Source: Chryseobacterium sp. OSA05B (GTDB lineage: Bacteria > Bacteroidota > Bacteroidia > Flavobacteriales > Weeksellaceae). Taken from it: a stretch of DNA of 64,000 nucleotides. The position numbers and the translations under genes were made by a program. The stretch covers positions 52,801-116,800 of the forward strand of contig NZ_JAHXYH010000009.1 in assembly GCF_019970065.1 (NCBI RefSeq), in the 5' to 3' direction. The notes beneath the pieces were generated by a model. It worked only from the letters and a program-made list of their open reading frames with translations. It searched no databases and had not been told where the DNA came from. Shown piece after piece: positions 42,623 through 52,248 of the stretch; position 1 is the first letter of the stretch, and the number at the start of each line of letters is the position of its first letter.

Positions 42623-45600
42623 TTAAAAAGAAACATTAAATCCTACTGTCACTGATTTGGTAATCGGCTGTGCATAGATGTTACCATAGGTTTCGGGATC
42701 AAAATAGCCCTTGTACCCATTACTGAACACAAAAAGGTTACGTCCTTCCACGCTCAGTCTCAGACTGCTGATTCCCATTGGGCTGGTAAATTCTTTAGGC
42801 AGTGTATAGCCTAAACGGATGCTGCTGATTCTTACATAACTTATCTCCTTTGCCCACACATCAAGTAAGCTGTAGGCATTGGAACGGTTATCGGCAAACC
42901 ATTTATTGGCCATCCATCCCGGATTGCTTTCCATATCAGGACTGGTGATTCCCGGAAGTGTTGTTCCGGCTTCGTAGATATCTTTGGTATAATTTCTCCC
43001 TCTGTCCAGATCCATTCCACGGTAAGAAGTGGTTCTCATCACGGTTTGTTTTAAATTGAAAGTTGCAGAAACCGTCAGATCAAAATTGTGTATTTTGAAT
43101 GTGTTGATAATACCTCCTGTAAATTTAGGATCTCTGTCTCCTACATATGTGAAGAGGTTTCTCAGCTCCTCGTTGGAAAGCTTAGTGTCCACAAGCTGCC
43201 CCGGAAGGAAGTCTGCATATACGTCATACAGTTTGAAGAAATCTTCGGCTTTTACTTTTTCATTTCCTTTCCAGAACATCGGGTTTCCGTTTTCATCCAT
43301 TCCAGCTGTTTTTAAGGCAAATACAGCATTTACGGGAAGACCTTCTCTTGAAGGAAGCAGGGCATTGTTACGGGGCTGCTCACTCAGTACTTTACTCTTG
43401 TTGTGCGCGAAGTTGATGGTGGTATTCCATTTGAAATTTTCCTTATCGATATTTCTTGTAGATAGCGCCAGTTCGAAACCTTTGTTGGTCAAGCTTCCCC
43501 AGTTCATCATCGTATATTCAAACCCGGTTTCGAGTGGCGTTTCTTTCATACTGATCATATCCGTTCCTTTTCTGCTGTAGATATCCGCGGTAAGGTTCAC
43601 ACGGTTCTTCAGCATTCCCAGATCAAGACCAAAGTTGACGTTGGTTGTTTTTTCCCAACGAAGTTTATCGTTTGGAGGACTGATTACGTTAATGATATTC
43701 TCTTTACTTCCCGGAAGAATAGTAGTTTCCTTGTATTCACCGATAAAGAACGGTGACGTGTTACGGTCTATATTCCCCTGCAGACCGTAAGAAGCTCTTA
43801 GTCTAAGGTTAGAAATAGCCGTCAGATCCTTCATGAAGTTTTCCTTCGTTACCAGCCATGAACCTGAAACAGCCCATATCGGCAGGTATTTATATTTTTT
43901 ATTCACCCCGAATAAATTGGTTCCGTCATATCTCACACTTCCGAAGAAAGTATATTTCTGATCGAAAGTATAGGAAGCCGTAGCAAACATGGAAGCATAC
44001 GCATTCTCAACGGGTGCCATTTCACGGTAGGTTTCATACTTCTTATCTCCTGCAAAATTCGAACTTGGAAAAACGATAGGTGTCCCGGTTCTGGTAATGC
44101 TGTTATACCCAAAAGCTCTGGTCAGTGTTGTATTGTCATCCGTTCTGCGGATTTCTGTTCCGGCCATTAAATCAATTTCATGTCTTGCATTGATTTTTGT
44201 ACTGTAGGCTGCCTGTAATTTCCAGTTGTACTGGAAAAATTCATTATCCCAGTTTTGTTTTACCCCTCCGGCGGGAAGGAAATAACGGAATGCTCCATCT
44301 TTATAATAACGCGTTCCCTCTTTCATTTTTCGGGTAGAGTACGTATTTTCAGCGGCAAATTTTTCTGTCTTGTTGCTGTCATACTGCATGCCAAACTGAG
44401 ATGTAATCTTCAGATCTTTGGTAATTTTATACTCTAAATCCAATATGGCTTTTAATGAACGGTTTTTCAGCGTATAACTTGTATTTTCCCTTTCTTCAAG
44501 AAAATTGAAAGGGATATAGGCATCTTTTACACCATCTATATCCTGATCATATCTGTAGCTTCCGTCTGCATTGTATGGACTCAGGTAAGGATTGGCATTT
44601 CTTGAGTAGTTGATAGGATTGATAGATGCATCCACATCTGTTACAAACGATGTACGTTCGCTACTGGTCCCGAAAACAGAGATTCCAGCATTTAATTTAT
44701 CGCTTAATTTATAATTGTTTTTTAAAGTCAGGTTATAACGTTCGAAACCTGTCCCGATCGTTGTTCCTTGTTCGTCATAATATCCCAGAGAGAAATAATA
44801 ATCCGAACGATCACTTCCACCGGAAACACTTAATCCGTATTGCTTATTGATTGCGTTTCTGTACAATAATTTCCCCCAGTCTGTGGTATTGCTTCTTAAA
44901 CCATCCAATTGCTGACGGGTCATTGAATTCAATGCGCCCAAACCTCCGCTTCTGTAAGCATCAAGCTGTCCGTTTTTCATTAGAATTCTCATCACCTCCC
45001 CTTTGTCGGCACGGTAGGTTAAATCTGCACGGCTCGCAAGCATTAATTCCAGATCTACTTTTTCAGAAGCATTCAGAAGATTAAGCTTGTCAAAATCCGG
45101 ACGTGAGGTGACAAAAGTATCCGCTGAGAAATTAACTCGCATGCTTCCTTTTTTTCCTTTTTTGGTGGTAATAGAGATCACCCCGTTGGCCGCTCTCGCT
45201 CCATAAATAGCAGTGGCAGCAGCATCTTTTAGGATGGTGATATCCTCAATATCATTAGGGTTTAGTCCTGCAATAGAAAAATTCTGAAGCTGGTCTATAT
45301 TATCTTTATCGCTGAAATTGGGAACATCATTTCCTTCTAATGGAAGACCATCCACTACCCAAAGCGGATCCTGCGGTCCTGAAAGAGAAGCTGTACCTCT
45401 GATTCTTATCTTTGCCGGACTTCCCGGAGCTCCGGTCTCAGGAGTCACCACTACTCCGGCGATCTGTCCCGCCATCATCTGGTCTACACTGGCAACACCT
45501 GCCTGATTGATATTATCCATCTTCACCGTAGTAACGGCAGAAGTCTGCTTACGTTTTTCAATCTTCTGATATCCGGTAATGATCACCTCCTGGATTTTAT

Positions 45601-45952
45601 TTTTGTCTGAAACCTCAGGAATCAGTCTTATCGTATAATTGATCTGCCCATCACTGATCTGAATCACCCTGGATTCGTAGCCCGGATAACTTACCAGTAC
45701 AGACTTGGTGTCTGCAGGAATTTCCAGAATAAATTTCCCGTTACTGTCGGTTACTGTCCCTACAGATACGCTTTCAATAATGCCTGCCAGATCAGTTTTT
45801 GTAGAAACAGACTGGGTTTCTATCTTCACAGAAGCTCCGGAAATAACTGTCGTTGTATTTCCGTCTTCTATTTTTCCGGTAATAGTCTTCTTTTCCTGGG
45901 CCAATGCAACCTGAGCCGCCAAAAGAGGTAAAAGTATTAGAGTTTTTTTCAT
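42623..45952 (-). CDS. SusC/RagA family TonB-linked outer membrane protein
   Basis: A 1109-residue TonB-dependent transporter. Signal peptide MKKTLILLPLLAAQVALAQ; a carboxypeptidase-regulatory-like domain at about 22-110 (GTVTDSNGKFILEIPADTKS); TonB-box/plug at about 120-240 (VTGYQKIEKRKQTSAVTTV... DQMMAGQIAGVVV, PLWVVDGLPLEGND, NPNDIEDITILKDAAATAIY). The beta-barrel follows to the end (SVTVGFNVSF, terminal Phe). The plug holds the SusC signature IRGTASLSGPQDPLW. It imports oligomers bound by SusD, energised by TonB. The gene begins 6 bp after the metalloprotease. The barrel is full length. Confidence 0.95.
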   Translation of the reverse strand: MKKTLILLPLLAAQVALAQEKKTITGKIEDGNTTTVISGASVKIETQSVSTKTDLAGIIESVSVGTVTDSNGKFILEIPADTKSVLVSYPGYESRVIQISDGQINYTIRLIPEVSDKNKIQEVIITGYQKIEKRKQTSAVTTVKMDNINQAGVASVDQMMAGQIAGVVVTPETGAPGSPAKIRIRGTASLSGPQDPLWVVDGLPLEGNDVPNFSDKDNIDQLQNFSIAGLNPNDIEDITILKDAAATAIYGARAANGVISITTKKGKKGSMRVNFSADTFVTSRPDFDKLNLLNASEKVDLELMLASRADLTYRADKGEVMRILMKNGQLDAYRSGGLGALNSMTRQQLDGLRSNTTDWGKLLYRNAINKQYGLSVSGGSDRSDYYFSLGYYDEQGTTIGTGFERYNLTLKNNYKLSDKLNAGISVFGTSSERTSFVTDVDASINPINYSRNANPYLSPYNADGSYRYDQDIDGVKDAYIPFNFLEERENTSYTLKNRSLKAILDLEYKITKDLKITSQFGMQYDSNKTEKFAAENTYSTRKMKEGTRYYKDGAFRYFLPAGGVKQNWDNEFFQYNWKLQAAYSTKINARHEIDLMAGTEIRRTDDNTTLTRAFGYNSITRTGTPIVFPSSNFAGDKKYETYREMAPVENAYASMFATASYTFDQKYTFFGSVRYDGTNLFGVNKKYKYLPIWAVSGSWLVTKENFMKDLTAISNLRLRASYGLQGNIDRNTSPFFIGEYKETTILPGSKENIINVISPPNDKLRWEKTTNVNFGLDLGMLKNRVNLTADIYSRKGTDMISMKETPLETGFEYTMMNWGSLTNKGFELALSTRNIDKENFKWNTTINFAHNKSKVLSEQPRNNALLPSREGLPVNAVFALKTAGMDENGNPMFWKGNEKVKAEDFFKLYDVYADFLPGQLVDTKLSNEELRNLFTYVGDRDPKFTGGIINTFKIHNFDLTVSATFNLKQTVMRTTSYRGMDLDRGRNYTKDIYEAGTTLPGITSPDMESNPGWMANKWFADNRSNAYSLLDVWAKEISYVRISSIRLGYTLPKEFTSPMGISSLRLSVEGRNLFVFSNGYKGYFDPETYGNIYAQPITKSVTVGFNVSF

Positions 45953-45958
45953 AGCTGA

Positions 45959-48523
45959 TTATTTATTTAAAGCCTCTTTTATTCGGATGATCAAGTCTGC
46001 GTAATGAGCCCTGGAAGCTTCATCTCCTTTATTCTTACTTTTATTTAATAAGTTCAATATTTTCTGTAGTTCCGCCCTTTTATAGGTAGTGACTTCAGAT
46101 ACTCTTTTCATCGATGAGTAGTTGATATTCCTCAAACCGTGGTCTTCTTCATGGAAATTACAGATCATCGGGATGTTCAGTGTATTTTCTACCTTTAAGG
46201 CTTTCACTGCCGTTTTTTCAAATAATTTATTCACGGAAACGATCAAGGCGTCTACATAGTTTTTCTGCGTCATCTTTTCAAGAATCGTCAGGCTTCCTTT
46301 TTTGCTGAAAACCGATCCACGAAGCTGGTCGAATAAATCTTCCACCGTATAGATCTCTTCCTTTGAACCTGAAACTTCATTTTTCAACTGGTTTTCTATC
46401 ATTCTCAGAAGTCTGTCGTCCATCAGCAGGGAATAGATATTGGCATACTGCATTCCTCTTGCTAAGGTGTACGGAGTCTGCTCAAATGGTCCCATCGGGG
46501 AGTTTTTCACAGAATATGTTTTCTCCGTAATCGGGTTAAAGAATAACCATTCCGGAAGATGGATCGAGTTTTTAACCAAATAGTCCACCGCTCTTTTCTG
46601 AATTTCTGCAGGTACCGCTTCATACGCTTTTTTCTTGCTTCCGAAAACTGTATTATCCAGGTAAATTCCTCCTACATTCGCCATCACATGACCTGTGTAC
46701 AGATCCCACTGCCCGATAGCACCCATGTACAGTTTTCCTGCATCCGTGTACGTCTTTCCGTCTTCATAGGTCCACTTCAGAAGGTTGTCTACAACGATTC
46801 TTAAGTTTTTCATTCCGTACTCGCTGGCCTTCATTGCATCATCTCCCAAATCTTCAGACTGCGAACGCGGATCGATGGTTTCCAGATAACTTTGCTGCTC
46901 CCCGTAGAAATACATTGGGTCATTTTCATGCTTTTCTATTAAGTCTCTCAGCGCCTTTTTCTCCGATACTGCATCCGGGTACCAACGGTAACCCCATTCA
47001 ATAGCATGTTTATCGTAAATTCCGATCTTTGGAGTGATTGCGGTAACTCCATCTTCCGGCTGAGCAACATAATTGTATCGCGCATAATCCATAATGGAAG
47101 GTGCAGTACCACCCATTTTATCCGTAAACTCTTTGGAACGCAGAAATTCTACAGGAAAGGCAAAGGAAGATCCCATATTGTGCTTCAGCCCGAAGGTATG
47201 GCCCACTTCATGTGACGATACAAAACGGATCGCCTCGCCCATATGCTCATCGCTGAATACATTTCCGCGTGCTTTTTCATCTATGGGTCCGGTCTGAATT
47301 CTCATCCATTCCTGAAGAGAAGTCATCACATTGTGCCACCAGATGATATCCGATTCGATGATTTCACCACTTCTCGGATCTACCACAGAAGGTCCCATGG
47401 CATTCGATTTTGGGGAAGCCACGTAGGTAATCACCGAATATCTTACATCATCAATGTCAAAGTCTCTATCGTTTTCATCCGGCATTTTTGCAATCACTGC
47501 ATTTTTAAAACCTGCTTTTTCAAAAGCGGCCTGCCAGTCGAAAACACCTGCAATAATCTTCTCACGCCACTGGATAGGCGTTGCAGGATCTATATAATAA
47601 ATAATCGGCTTTTTGGGTTCTACCAGCTCACCTCTTAAGTATTTTTCTTTATCTTCATCTTTAGGTTCCAAACGCCATCTGGTGATGAACTGTTTTTCAT
47701 CCATTTTCTGCTGACGGTCATTGAATGCCCAGTGTTTTTCACTGAAAAACCCCACTCTTGCATCTCCAATTCTCGGCTGCATCGGTATTTTGGAAAGCAA
47801 TACCAGATTCGTGGTGACTCCAAGGGTAACCGGCAGATCTACTCCACCTTCATTGACAGATGTTGTCAGCTGAGATTTAACGACCAGGTTCTGAGGAAAG
47901 GTTTTTACACCTTCGATATAGGAAAGATTGGACTTTACAGATCCTCCAAGACCTACATTAGCCAAAACATCATTAAAGCTTTTCTGATTTCCGTCAAAAA
48001 TCTTATTCACTTTAATGGCTACAGACGTAGAATCATTGTTCTGCGCTTCAATATCAAAAACCTCAATCACAGATTCTGAAAAATTGTCTTTCACAGATTT
48101 TGTGATCACATCGTTTTTAGGTGATGATACCTGTGGAACCACTGTTTTCACCCATACCTTTTTAGCTACTGCATCACGGTGAAAGGAAATGACTTTGTTT
48201 TCATAGTTCATTCCTTTGTTCAGGCCGGCTTCATTCACCTGCATCGGTACCTGAGACAGTTTATTGACTACCAAAAACTGACGTCCCATTAAACTGTCTG
48301 GGATTTCAAAATACACATCAGTCTTCACCTGGATGGTATTAAAAAGACCTTTTTTATAAGTTCCTTTTTTTATCAGATCATCAATTTTCTTTGCTTTTTT
48401 TGATGAAACATCCGTTTTCTCCGATTTTTCTTTATCTGTTTTTAATGTGTCTTTTTTCTGTGCCAGTACTGCCGGTGAGGCTAACGCCAGCCCTAAGTAC
48501 AATGCAAGTCTGTAGTTCTTCAT
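45959..48523 (-). CDS. Zinc metalloprotease (DUF5117/DUF4953 family, metzincin motif)
   Basis: ATG 48523 gives a good signal peptide (MKNYRLALYLGLALASPAVLAQ); the frame extends six residues further. About 854 residues. The N-terminal Lys-rich region is followed by DUF5118/DUF5117-type beta domains (YFEIPDSLMGRQFLVVNKLS; VWVKTVVPQVSSPKND). Near residue 440 comes HEVGHTFGLKH, the HExxHxxGxxH zinc site of metzincins, then the rest of the DUF4953 domain. The protein is presumably exported and may be surface-linked. It directly precedes SusC with a 6-bp gap, so the operon pairs a secreted protease with a TonB uptake system. Confidence 0.92.
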   Translation of the reverse strand: MKNYRLALYLGLALASPAVLAQKKDTLKTDKEKSEKTDVSSKKAKKIDDLIKKGTYKKGLFNTIQVKTDVYFEIPDSLMGRQFLVVNKLSQVPMQVNEAGLNKGMNYENKVISFHRDAVAKKVWVKTVVPQVSSPKNDVITKSVKDNFSESVIEVFDIEAQNNDSTSVAIKVNKIFDGNQKSFNDVLANVGLGGSVKSNLSYIEGVKTFPQNLVVKSQLTTSVNEGGVDLPVTLGVTTNLVLLSKIPMQPRIGDARVGFFSEKHWAFNDRQQKMDEKQFITRWRLEPKDEDKEKYLRGELVEPKKPIIYYIDPATPIQWREKIIAGVFDWQAAFEKAGFKNAVIAKMPDENDRDFDIDDVRYSVITYVASPKSNAMGPSVVDPRSGEIIESDIIWWHNVMTSLQEWMRIQTGPIDEKARGNVFSDEHMGEAIRFVSSHEVGHTFGLKHNMGSSFAFPVEFLRSKEFTDKMGGTAPSIMDYARYNYVAQPEDGVTAITPKIGIYDKHAIEWGYRWYPDAVSEKKALRDLIEKHENDPMYFYGEQQSYLETIDPRSQSEDLGDDAMKASEYGMKNLRIVVDNLLKWTYEDGKTYTDAGKLYMGAIGQWDLYTGHVMANVGGIYLDNTVFGSKKKAYEAVPAEIQKRAVDYLVKNSIHLPEWLFFNPITEKTYSVKNSPMGPFEQTPYTLARGMQYANIYSLLMDDRLLRMIENQLKNEVSGSKEEIYTVEDLFDQLRGSVFSKKGSLTILEKMTQKNYVDALIVSVNKLFEKTAVKALKVENTLNIPMICNFHEEDHGLRNINYSSMKRVSEVTTYKRAELQKILNLLNKSKNKGDEASRAHYADLIIRIKEALNK

Positions 48524-48573
48524 TACCATAGTCCGATTCATTCCAAATTATTAGATATCTCAGTTTCAGCTCG

Positions 48574-48602
48574 CAAAACTATACGTAAAGAAATAATATC
48601 AA
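48574..48602 (-). promoter_or_regulatory. Putative promoter of the metalloprotease-SusC-SusD unit
   Basis: On the minus strand TTG (48602-48600) and TAGTTTTG (48581-48574) are spaced by 18 bp and fit the Bacteroidota -33/-7 consensus. The -7 box is about 50 bp from ATG 48523. It would separate the protease-SusCD unit from the kinase gene. Confidence 0.5.
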
Positions 48603-48653
48603 CAGCGTTAGGGAGTGAGAGGCAGTATTTCGGGAGTGAATGGATTTCATTTT

Positions 48654-50240
48654 TTATTCCAATAATGGCAAAATGCATATGAAATATTCACCATCTACAG
48701 AAATATTAACAGAATTCTTTTTAAAAAAATCATAAACCTGATTCAAATAGTCAATTCCAAATTTAGCTCCCCGCACATCTTCATCTGTTTTGGGCTGCCA
48801 GGTATTCCTCACTGTGATTTCTTCATCGTTTACGGTAATGAGGATGTCCAATGGATGATCTATGGTCGCGATATTGTGCTTGATGGCATTTTCCACCAGC
48901 ATCTGAAGGGATAGATAAGGAATCCGCTTTTCCAGACTTTTGGGATGATGAACGATCAGATCAAAGGTCAGCTCTTCATCAAATCTGCTTTTGAGAAGCT
49001 CCATATACTGCCGGATAAACTTGATTTCCTGCGCTACAGGAACAATATTCTCCTGTGGAGGCACAATAAGATATCTGTAGATCTTGGAGAGGTTCATAGT
49101 AAACCGCTGTGCATTATCTTTATTGATCCCGATAAGCATGTACAGAGCGTTCAGCGAGTTGAAAAGAAAGTGTGGATTGATATTGTTTTTAAGTTGCTGA
49201 AGTTGGTGCATGGCTTCTACCCTGTGCATTTTTTCATTCTCAACCAACAGCAGGTTTTTCTCAGACTGTATCTTTTCTTTTTCTTTATATGCCATGTTAG
49301 CAGCCCTGTGAAACAAAATAAAGACCGCTACAATAAGGAATAAAGCCGCCAGAAAAATATAGACTGTATACATTTTTGTATTGCTGACACTTTCATCGAT
49401 CAGGAAATTCACGTGGTTGACCACAGCATAGCCATCGAAATTATCCGTTTTCAGAGGTTTTACGAAACGGGTAACTTCCAGATTAAGATACTCCGAAATC
49501 CCTGTTCCTTCTGTATAACCTGATTTGATGGTACTGCATAGAGTATCTTTTGGCTGAATATCTGTAAAATCAAAGATATTCATTCCCAAATATTTCTTTT
49601 CCGGATGGGAAATACAGATGCCTTCTTTGGTGAAAACATAGGCATAATTGTTCAGGCTTTTATCGATATTGGAGAAATACTCATGAAGGTCGTTAAGGCT
49701 TACCGCAGAACCGTAATAGAGTATATTTTTCTTCGGCAGCACCAGCGAGTCGTAACTTACCCAATAAGTGGTATCTTTTCGCATGGTCAGGAAATCTCTG
49801 AAATGTCCGGATCTGTTGTTTTCTATTCTGGTATACTTTGTATCTGCTGACGTCCTGGTGAGCACATCTGATAACGTCCTGTTGCTTACAGATTTTCCGG
49901 AAGCAGCGTCATAATAGGAATACCAGCTGTAGGGCAGCAGGCTCCCTTTCCGGTTCATATTATTTAGCACGGAAGAATATTCTTTGTAGTTTTTCAATCC
50001 GTCTTTCTGAATCAGGGCACGCAGAAGGTATTGATATTCTTCTATATTTCTGAATTCTTTTTCTAGCGTTTCGTATTTCTGAAAAAAGGTCTTCTTCGCA
50101 AATCCTTCATTATTTTTCCGGCTGTCACGGGTAATGAGGAAGCTCAAAACAGCAAACGCAACCACCGCAATGAAGCAGGCCGACAAAGCCGCTATATAAA
50201 TAGATTTCTGAGCTAATATATGTTTAAAATCGATTTTCAT
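48654..50240 (-). CDS. LytS-type sensor histidine kinase with Cache-like extracytoplasmic sensor
   Basis: A 528-residue membrane kinase. TM1 at about 15-35 (IYIAALSACFIAVVAFAVLS), a periplasmic sensor at about 40-290 that resembles dCache-type double domains (YKEYSSVLNNMNRKGSLLPY; HEYFSNIDKSLNNYAYVFTK), and TM2 at about 292-312. A coiled coil leads into the His_kinase domain with HFLFNSLNALYMLIG (His in NINPHFLFN) and a degenerate HATPase with LVENAIKHN. Such kinases pair with LytTR regulators, here at 40453-41217. The gene lies directly upstream of the metalloprotease in the same direction. Confidence 0.9.
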   Translation of the reverse strand: MKIDFKHILAQKSIYIAALSACFIAVVAFAVLSFLITRDSRKNNEGFAKKTFFQKYETLEKEFRNIEEYQYLLRALIQKDGLKNYKEYSSVLNNMNRKGSLLPYSWYSYYDAASGKSVSNRTLSDVLTRTSADTKYTRIENNRSGHFRDFLTMRKDTTYWVSYDSLVLPKKNILYYGSAVSLNDLHEYFSNIDKSLNNYAYVFTKEGICISHPEKKYLGMNIFDFTDIQPKDTLCSTIKSGYTEGTGISEYLNLEVTRFVKPLKTDNFDGYAVVNHVNFLIDESVSNTKMYTVYIFLAALFLIVAVFILFHRAANMAYKEKEKIQSEKNLLLVENEKMHRVEAMHQLQQLKNNINPHFLFNSLNALYMLIGINKDNAQRFTMNLSKIYRYLIVPPQENIVPVAQEIKFIRQYMELLKSRFDEELTFDLIVHHPKSLEKRIPYLSLQMLVENAIKHNIATIDHPLDILITVNDEEITVRNTWQPKTDEDVRGAKFGIDYLNQVYDFFKKNSVNISVDGEYFICILPLLE

Positions 50241-50562
50241 TCTTTTCTTCTATGCTTCTTCTGTACCATTACATTCAATAGTTAATCTATCAAACATGAT
50301 AATGAAATTATCTCTTCTGCATTTAAATAAATCCAGTGTGAAAACAACATTGTGCTTAAAATTTTGTCATCTAAACTTTCTTATTCAAATGCAATCATAT
50401 TGTATATAACCTTTAATTTTTGAGCAGTATTAACCCCAGATAATCAACAGAGTAAAATAAATAGATCCATTAGAAATCTAATGGATCTATTTATTTTTAA
50501 CGGAAAATTATCTAGCTAATTAAATCATCTCCAATAATCATTATTCCACCCACTATTGATAT
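50241..50562. other. Intergenic region upstream of the sensor kinase gene
   Basis: Besides the terminator at 50456-50497, this AT-rich stretch must carry the promoter of the LytS-type kinase. I saw no clear CAAAnnTA box on the minus strand. No coding frame is visible. Confidence 0.4.
50456..50497. terminator. Bidirectional terminator, 18-bp perfect stem
   Basis: AATAAATAGATCCATTAG, AAAT loop, and its perfect complement (50478-50495), with A/T-rich flanks on both sides. It lies after the 50563 gene (minus). A shorter hairpin with the same CCATTAG/CTAATGG core occurs at 51426-51447. Confidence 0.75.
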
Positions 50563-51009
50563 CTATCTAACTGTTCTTTCCAGAATTTTCTCATCATACT
50601 TATCAAAGAATACACCCACTTTATCAGGATTCACCTTTCCTTCAGGGGTAATTACTTTTTCTTTCAAAAGCCAAGTCATGAGTTTCTCCATATTTTTTTT
50701 TGAATTCATCCCCAGCCCACTGACTATACGACTGAAATCAGTACATTGAACTTTGACCCTCTGGTCAATAAAGTTGATAACATAGTAATCATCTGCCTGA
50801 TATTGTGGAGTTTCATTATCAAACATTCTAAACATTAAGATTTCATTGTCATCTAATGTATAAAATGAGTATTGGAAGGTATTAATTTTCTCTGATTTGA
50901 GTATAGCTTTACCATCAAGTAAAACATTATCATCTTTTATCTCAATTTTTTGAGCATTCACAAATGCAGTTCCCAATACAAGAAGCATTACCATGGTTAT
51001 TTTTTTCAT
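50563..51009 (-). CDS. Exported hypothetical protein, 148 residues
   Basis: A signal peptide is clear (MKKITMVMLLVLGTAFVNAQ). The mature part of about 128 residues begins with beta strands (KIEIKDDNVLLDGKAIL, TFQYSFYTLDDNEILMFRMF) and ends in a basic helix. It has no membrane segments or cysteine pairs beyond one Cys. I recognise no family. It is a single-gene unit with a strong terminator 67 bp downstream. Confidence 0.65.
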   Translation of the reverse strand: MKKITMVMLLVLGTAFVNAQKIEIKDDNVLLDGKAILKSEKINTFQYSFYTLDDNEILMFRMFDNETPQYQADDYYVINFIDQRVKVQCTDFSRIVSGLGMNSKKNMEKLMTWLLKEKVITPEGKVNPDKVGVFFDKYDEKILERTVR

Positions 51010-51420
51010 AACATTTAAATAGTTTAATTAACACAATAATCTGTAAACCTAAATGATCAATAAAGTTGATCTAACTCTCTCAATCTATCTGTTTACAGAA
51101 TGCTAAAATACAAAAAAGAACAATTCTTTCTACTGAAGCTATTTCTGTTCACTAAAAATTCTAAGAACATATTTAACTTCGTGGGCCACTAACGTCAATC
51201 AAGCATCAACTAGTCTTAATTCATACTACAGACCGTTTATTTTTCTAACACAAATTTTGATTCTCATTCTGCCTATTATAAAGGATGCAAAGAGGGAATC
51301 AATTGTATTGATTCGATTACGAGGGTGTTGTTTCCATATGCTTTTTCAGCAGTTATGCCGGATCCTACTCCGTCTGGTCTCCAAAAATTTACATCCTGTA
51401 TCCGTGATTTTTTCACATAA

Positions 51421-51457
51421 AAAAGTTCCATTAGCCTTCTAATGGAATTAGTTTTTT
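51421..51457 (-). terminator. Hairpin next to a degenerate tRNA-like locus
   Basis: TTCCATTAG, CCTT, CTAATGGAA (9-bp perfect stem) with T7 to the right and A-rich sequence to the left. It shares its core with the hairpin at 50456-50497. Confidence 0.6.
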
Positions 51458-51460
51458 TCA

Positions 51461-51545
51461 GCGGAGATGGGGAAGATTACTTTCGAGCACTTGATGCCCC
51501 TTTTAACCTTTATTTGATACCATTAAAAATTGAGCTGCAAATATA
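51461..51545 (-). other. Degenerate tRNA-like locus with its promoter
   Basis: Read on the minus strand: a TATATTTG -7 box (51545-51538), then about 70 bases ending CCCCATCTCCGC, then the hairpin at 51421-51457. The end resembles the acceptor end CTCTCTCCGC of tRNA-Ser, but no T-loop or anticodon arm is recognisable. It is at most a decayed tRNA gene; confidence is low. Confidence 0.25.
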
Positions 51546-51908
51546 CTATAAAATATTGAAAACGTCTTTTAGCAACTATTGCCAAAATCAAATAAAACCG
51601 CTTCGTATGTCACCAGCGACTATTATTCCAACCTTTTCCTGCAACTTCTCTTCCCTATTACTTCTCAGTAGATAGAAGGATTCGAACCTCTCTTGTATGT
51701 GCTCATGGATACTGTTTTTATCATGTGAATCTGAAAGTGCCACCAAACAACAGATCTTTTGATCATAATTCTTCACAGGAACCATTTCACCAATTTCATT
51801 CTTCATCAACGTAAAACAATCATGATTACATTCAGAAGAAGGATTCCACGGTTGTTTATTCCAATGAAATAAGTTATTATTGTCAAAAAATAATCTTTTG
51901 ATACTATA

Positions 51909-52199
51909 ATGATTCAGATGATCAATATATACCGTAAAACAGCTTTAGTTGAAGGGCTTTCCTATCTGATTCTTCTCTTCATTGCAATGCCTTTAAAATA
52001 CTTTTTCAATATACCGGAAGGTGTAAAATATTTTGGATGGATCCATGGGGTTTTGTTTCTTGTATTTATGGTAGCACTTGTGCTAGCCGCCATAAAATAC
52101 AGGTGGAGTTTTAAAAGAATTATGTTGTATCTCATAGCTTCGGTACTCCCGTTTGTTCCGTTTATCCTGGATAGAAGCTTGAAAAAAGAATATTCATAA
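51909..52199 (+). CDS. DUF3817 family small membrane protein
   Basis: A 96-residue protein with three hydrophobic segments (VEGLSYLILLFIAMPLKYFF; GWIHGVLFLVFMVALVLAA; MLYLIASVLPFVPFILDR). The motif E-G-x-S-Y-L-x-L-L, followed by KYFGWIHG, is typical of DUF3817, a small inner membrane family also found as a domain in transporters; function unknown. A second ATG three codons later could be the true start. It is followed by a remnant of a DJ-1 gene in the opposite direction. Confidence 0.8.
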   Translation: MIQMINIYRKTALVEGLSYLILLFIAMPLKYFFNIPEGVKYFGWIHGVLFLVFMVALVLAAIKYRWSFKRIMLYLIASVLPFVPFILDRSLKKEYS

Positions 52200-52248
52200 A
52201 GAACGAGATGGCAGTTCCCTGTTCATATCTTCCTGCTGATCAGTTATT

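Larger units (their letters stand above)
51010..51908. other. Mostly non-coding region with a possible gene remnant
   Basis: It holds the hairpin and tRNA-like locus above, and a minus-strand frame of about 115 codons open from roughly 51935 to 51588 without an ATG at its natural start. This frame reads like protein (FHWNKQPWNPSSECNHDCF, then LVALSDSHDKNSIHEHIQ) and could be the remnant of a gene. I recognise no family. Nothing else is seen. Confidence 0.35.

Noticed and set aside
51660..51690. GGTTCGAATCC-like T-loop motif on the minus strand, suggesting another tRNA end
   Set aside because: The flanking bases do not form a T-stem or acceptor stem and the motif lies inside a protein-like frame; a chance match is likely.
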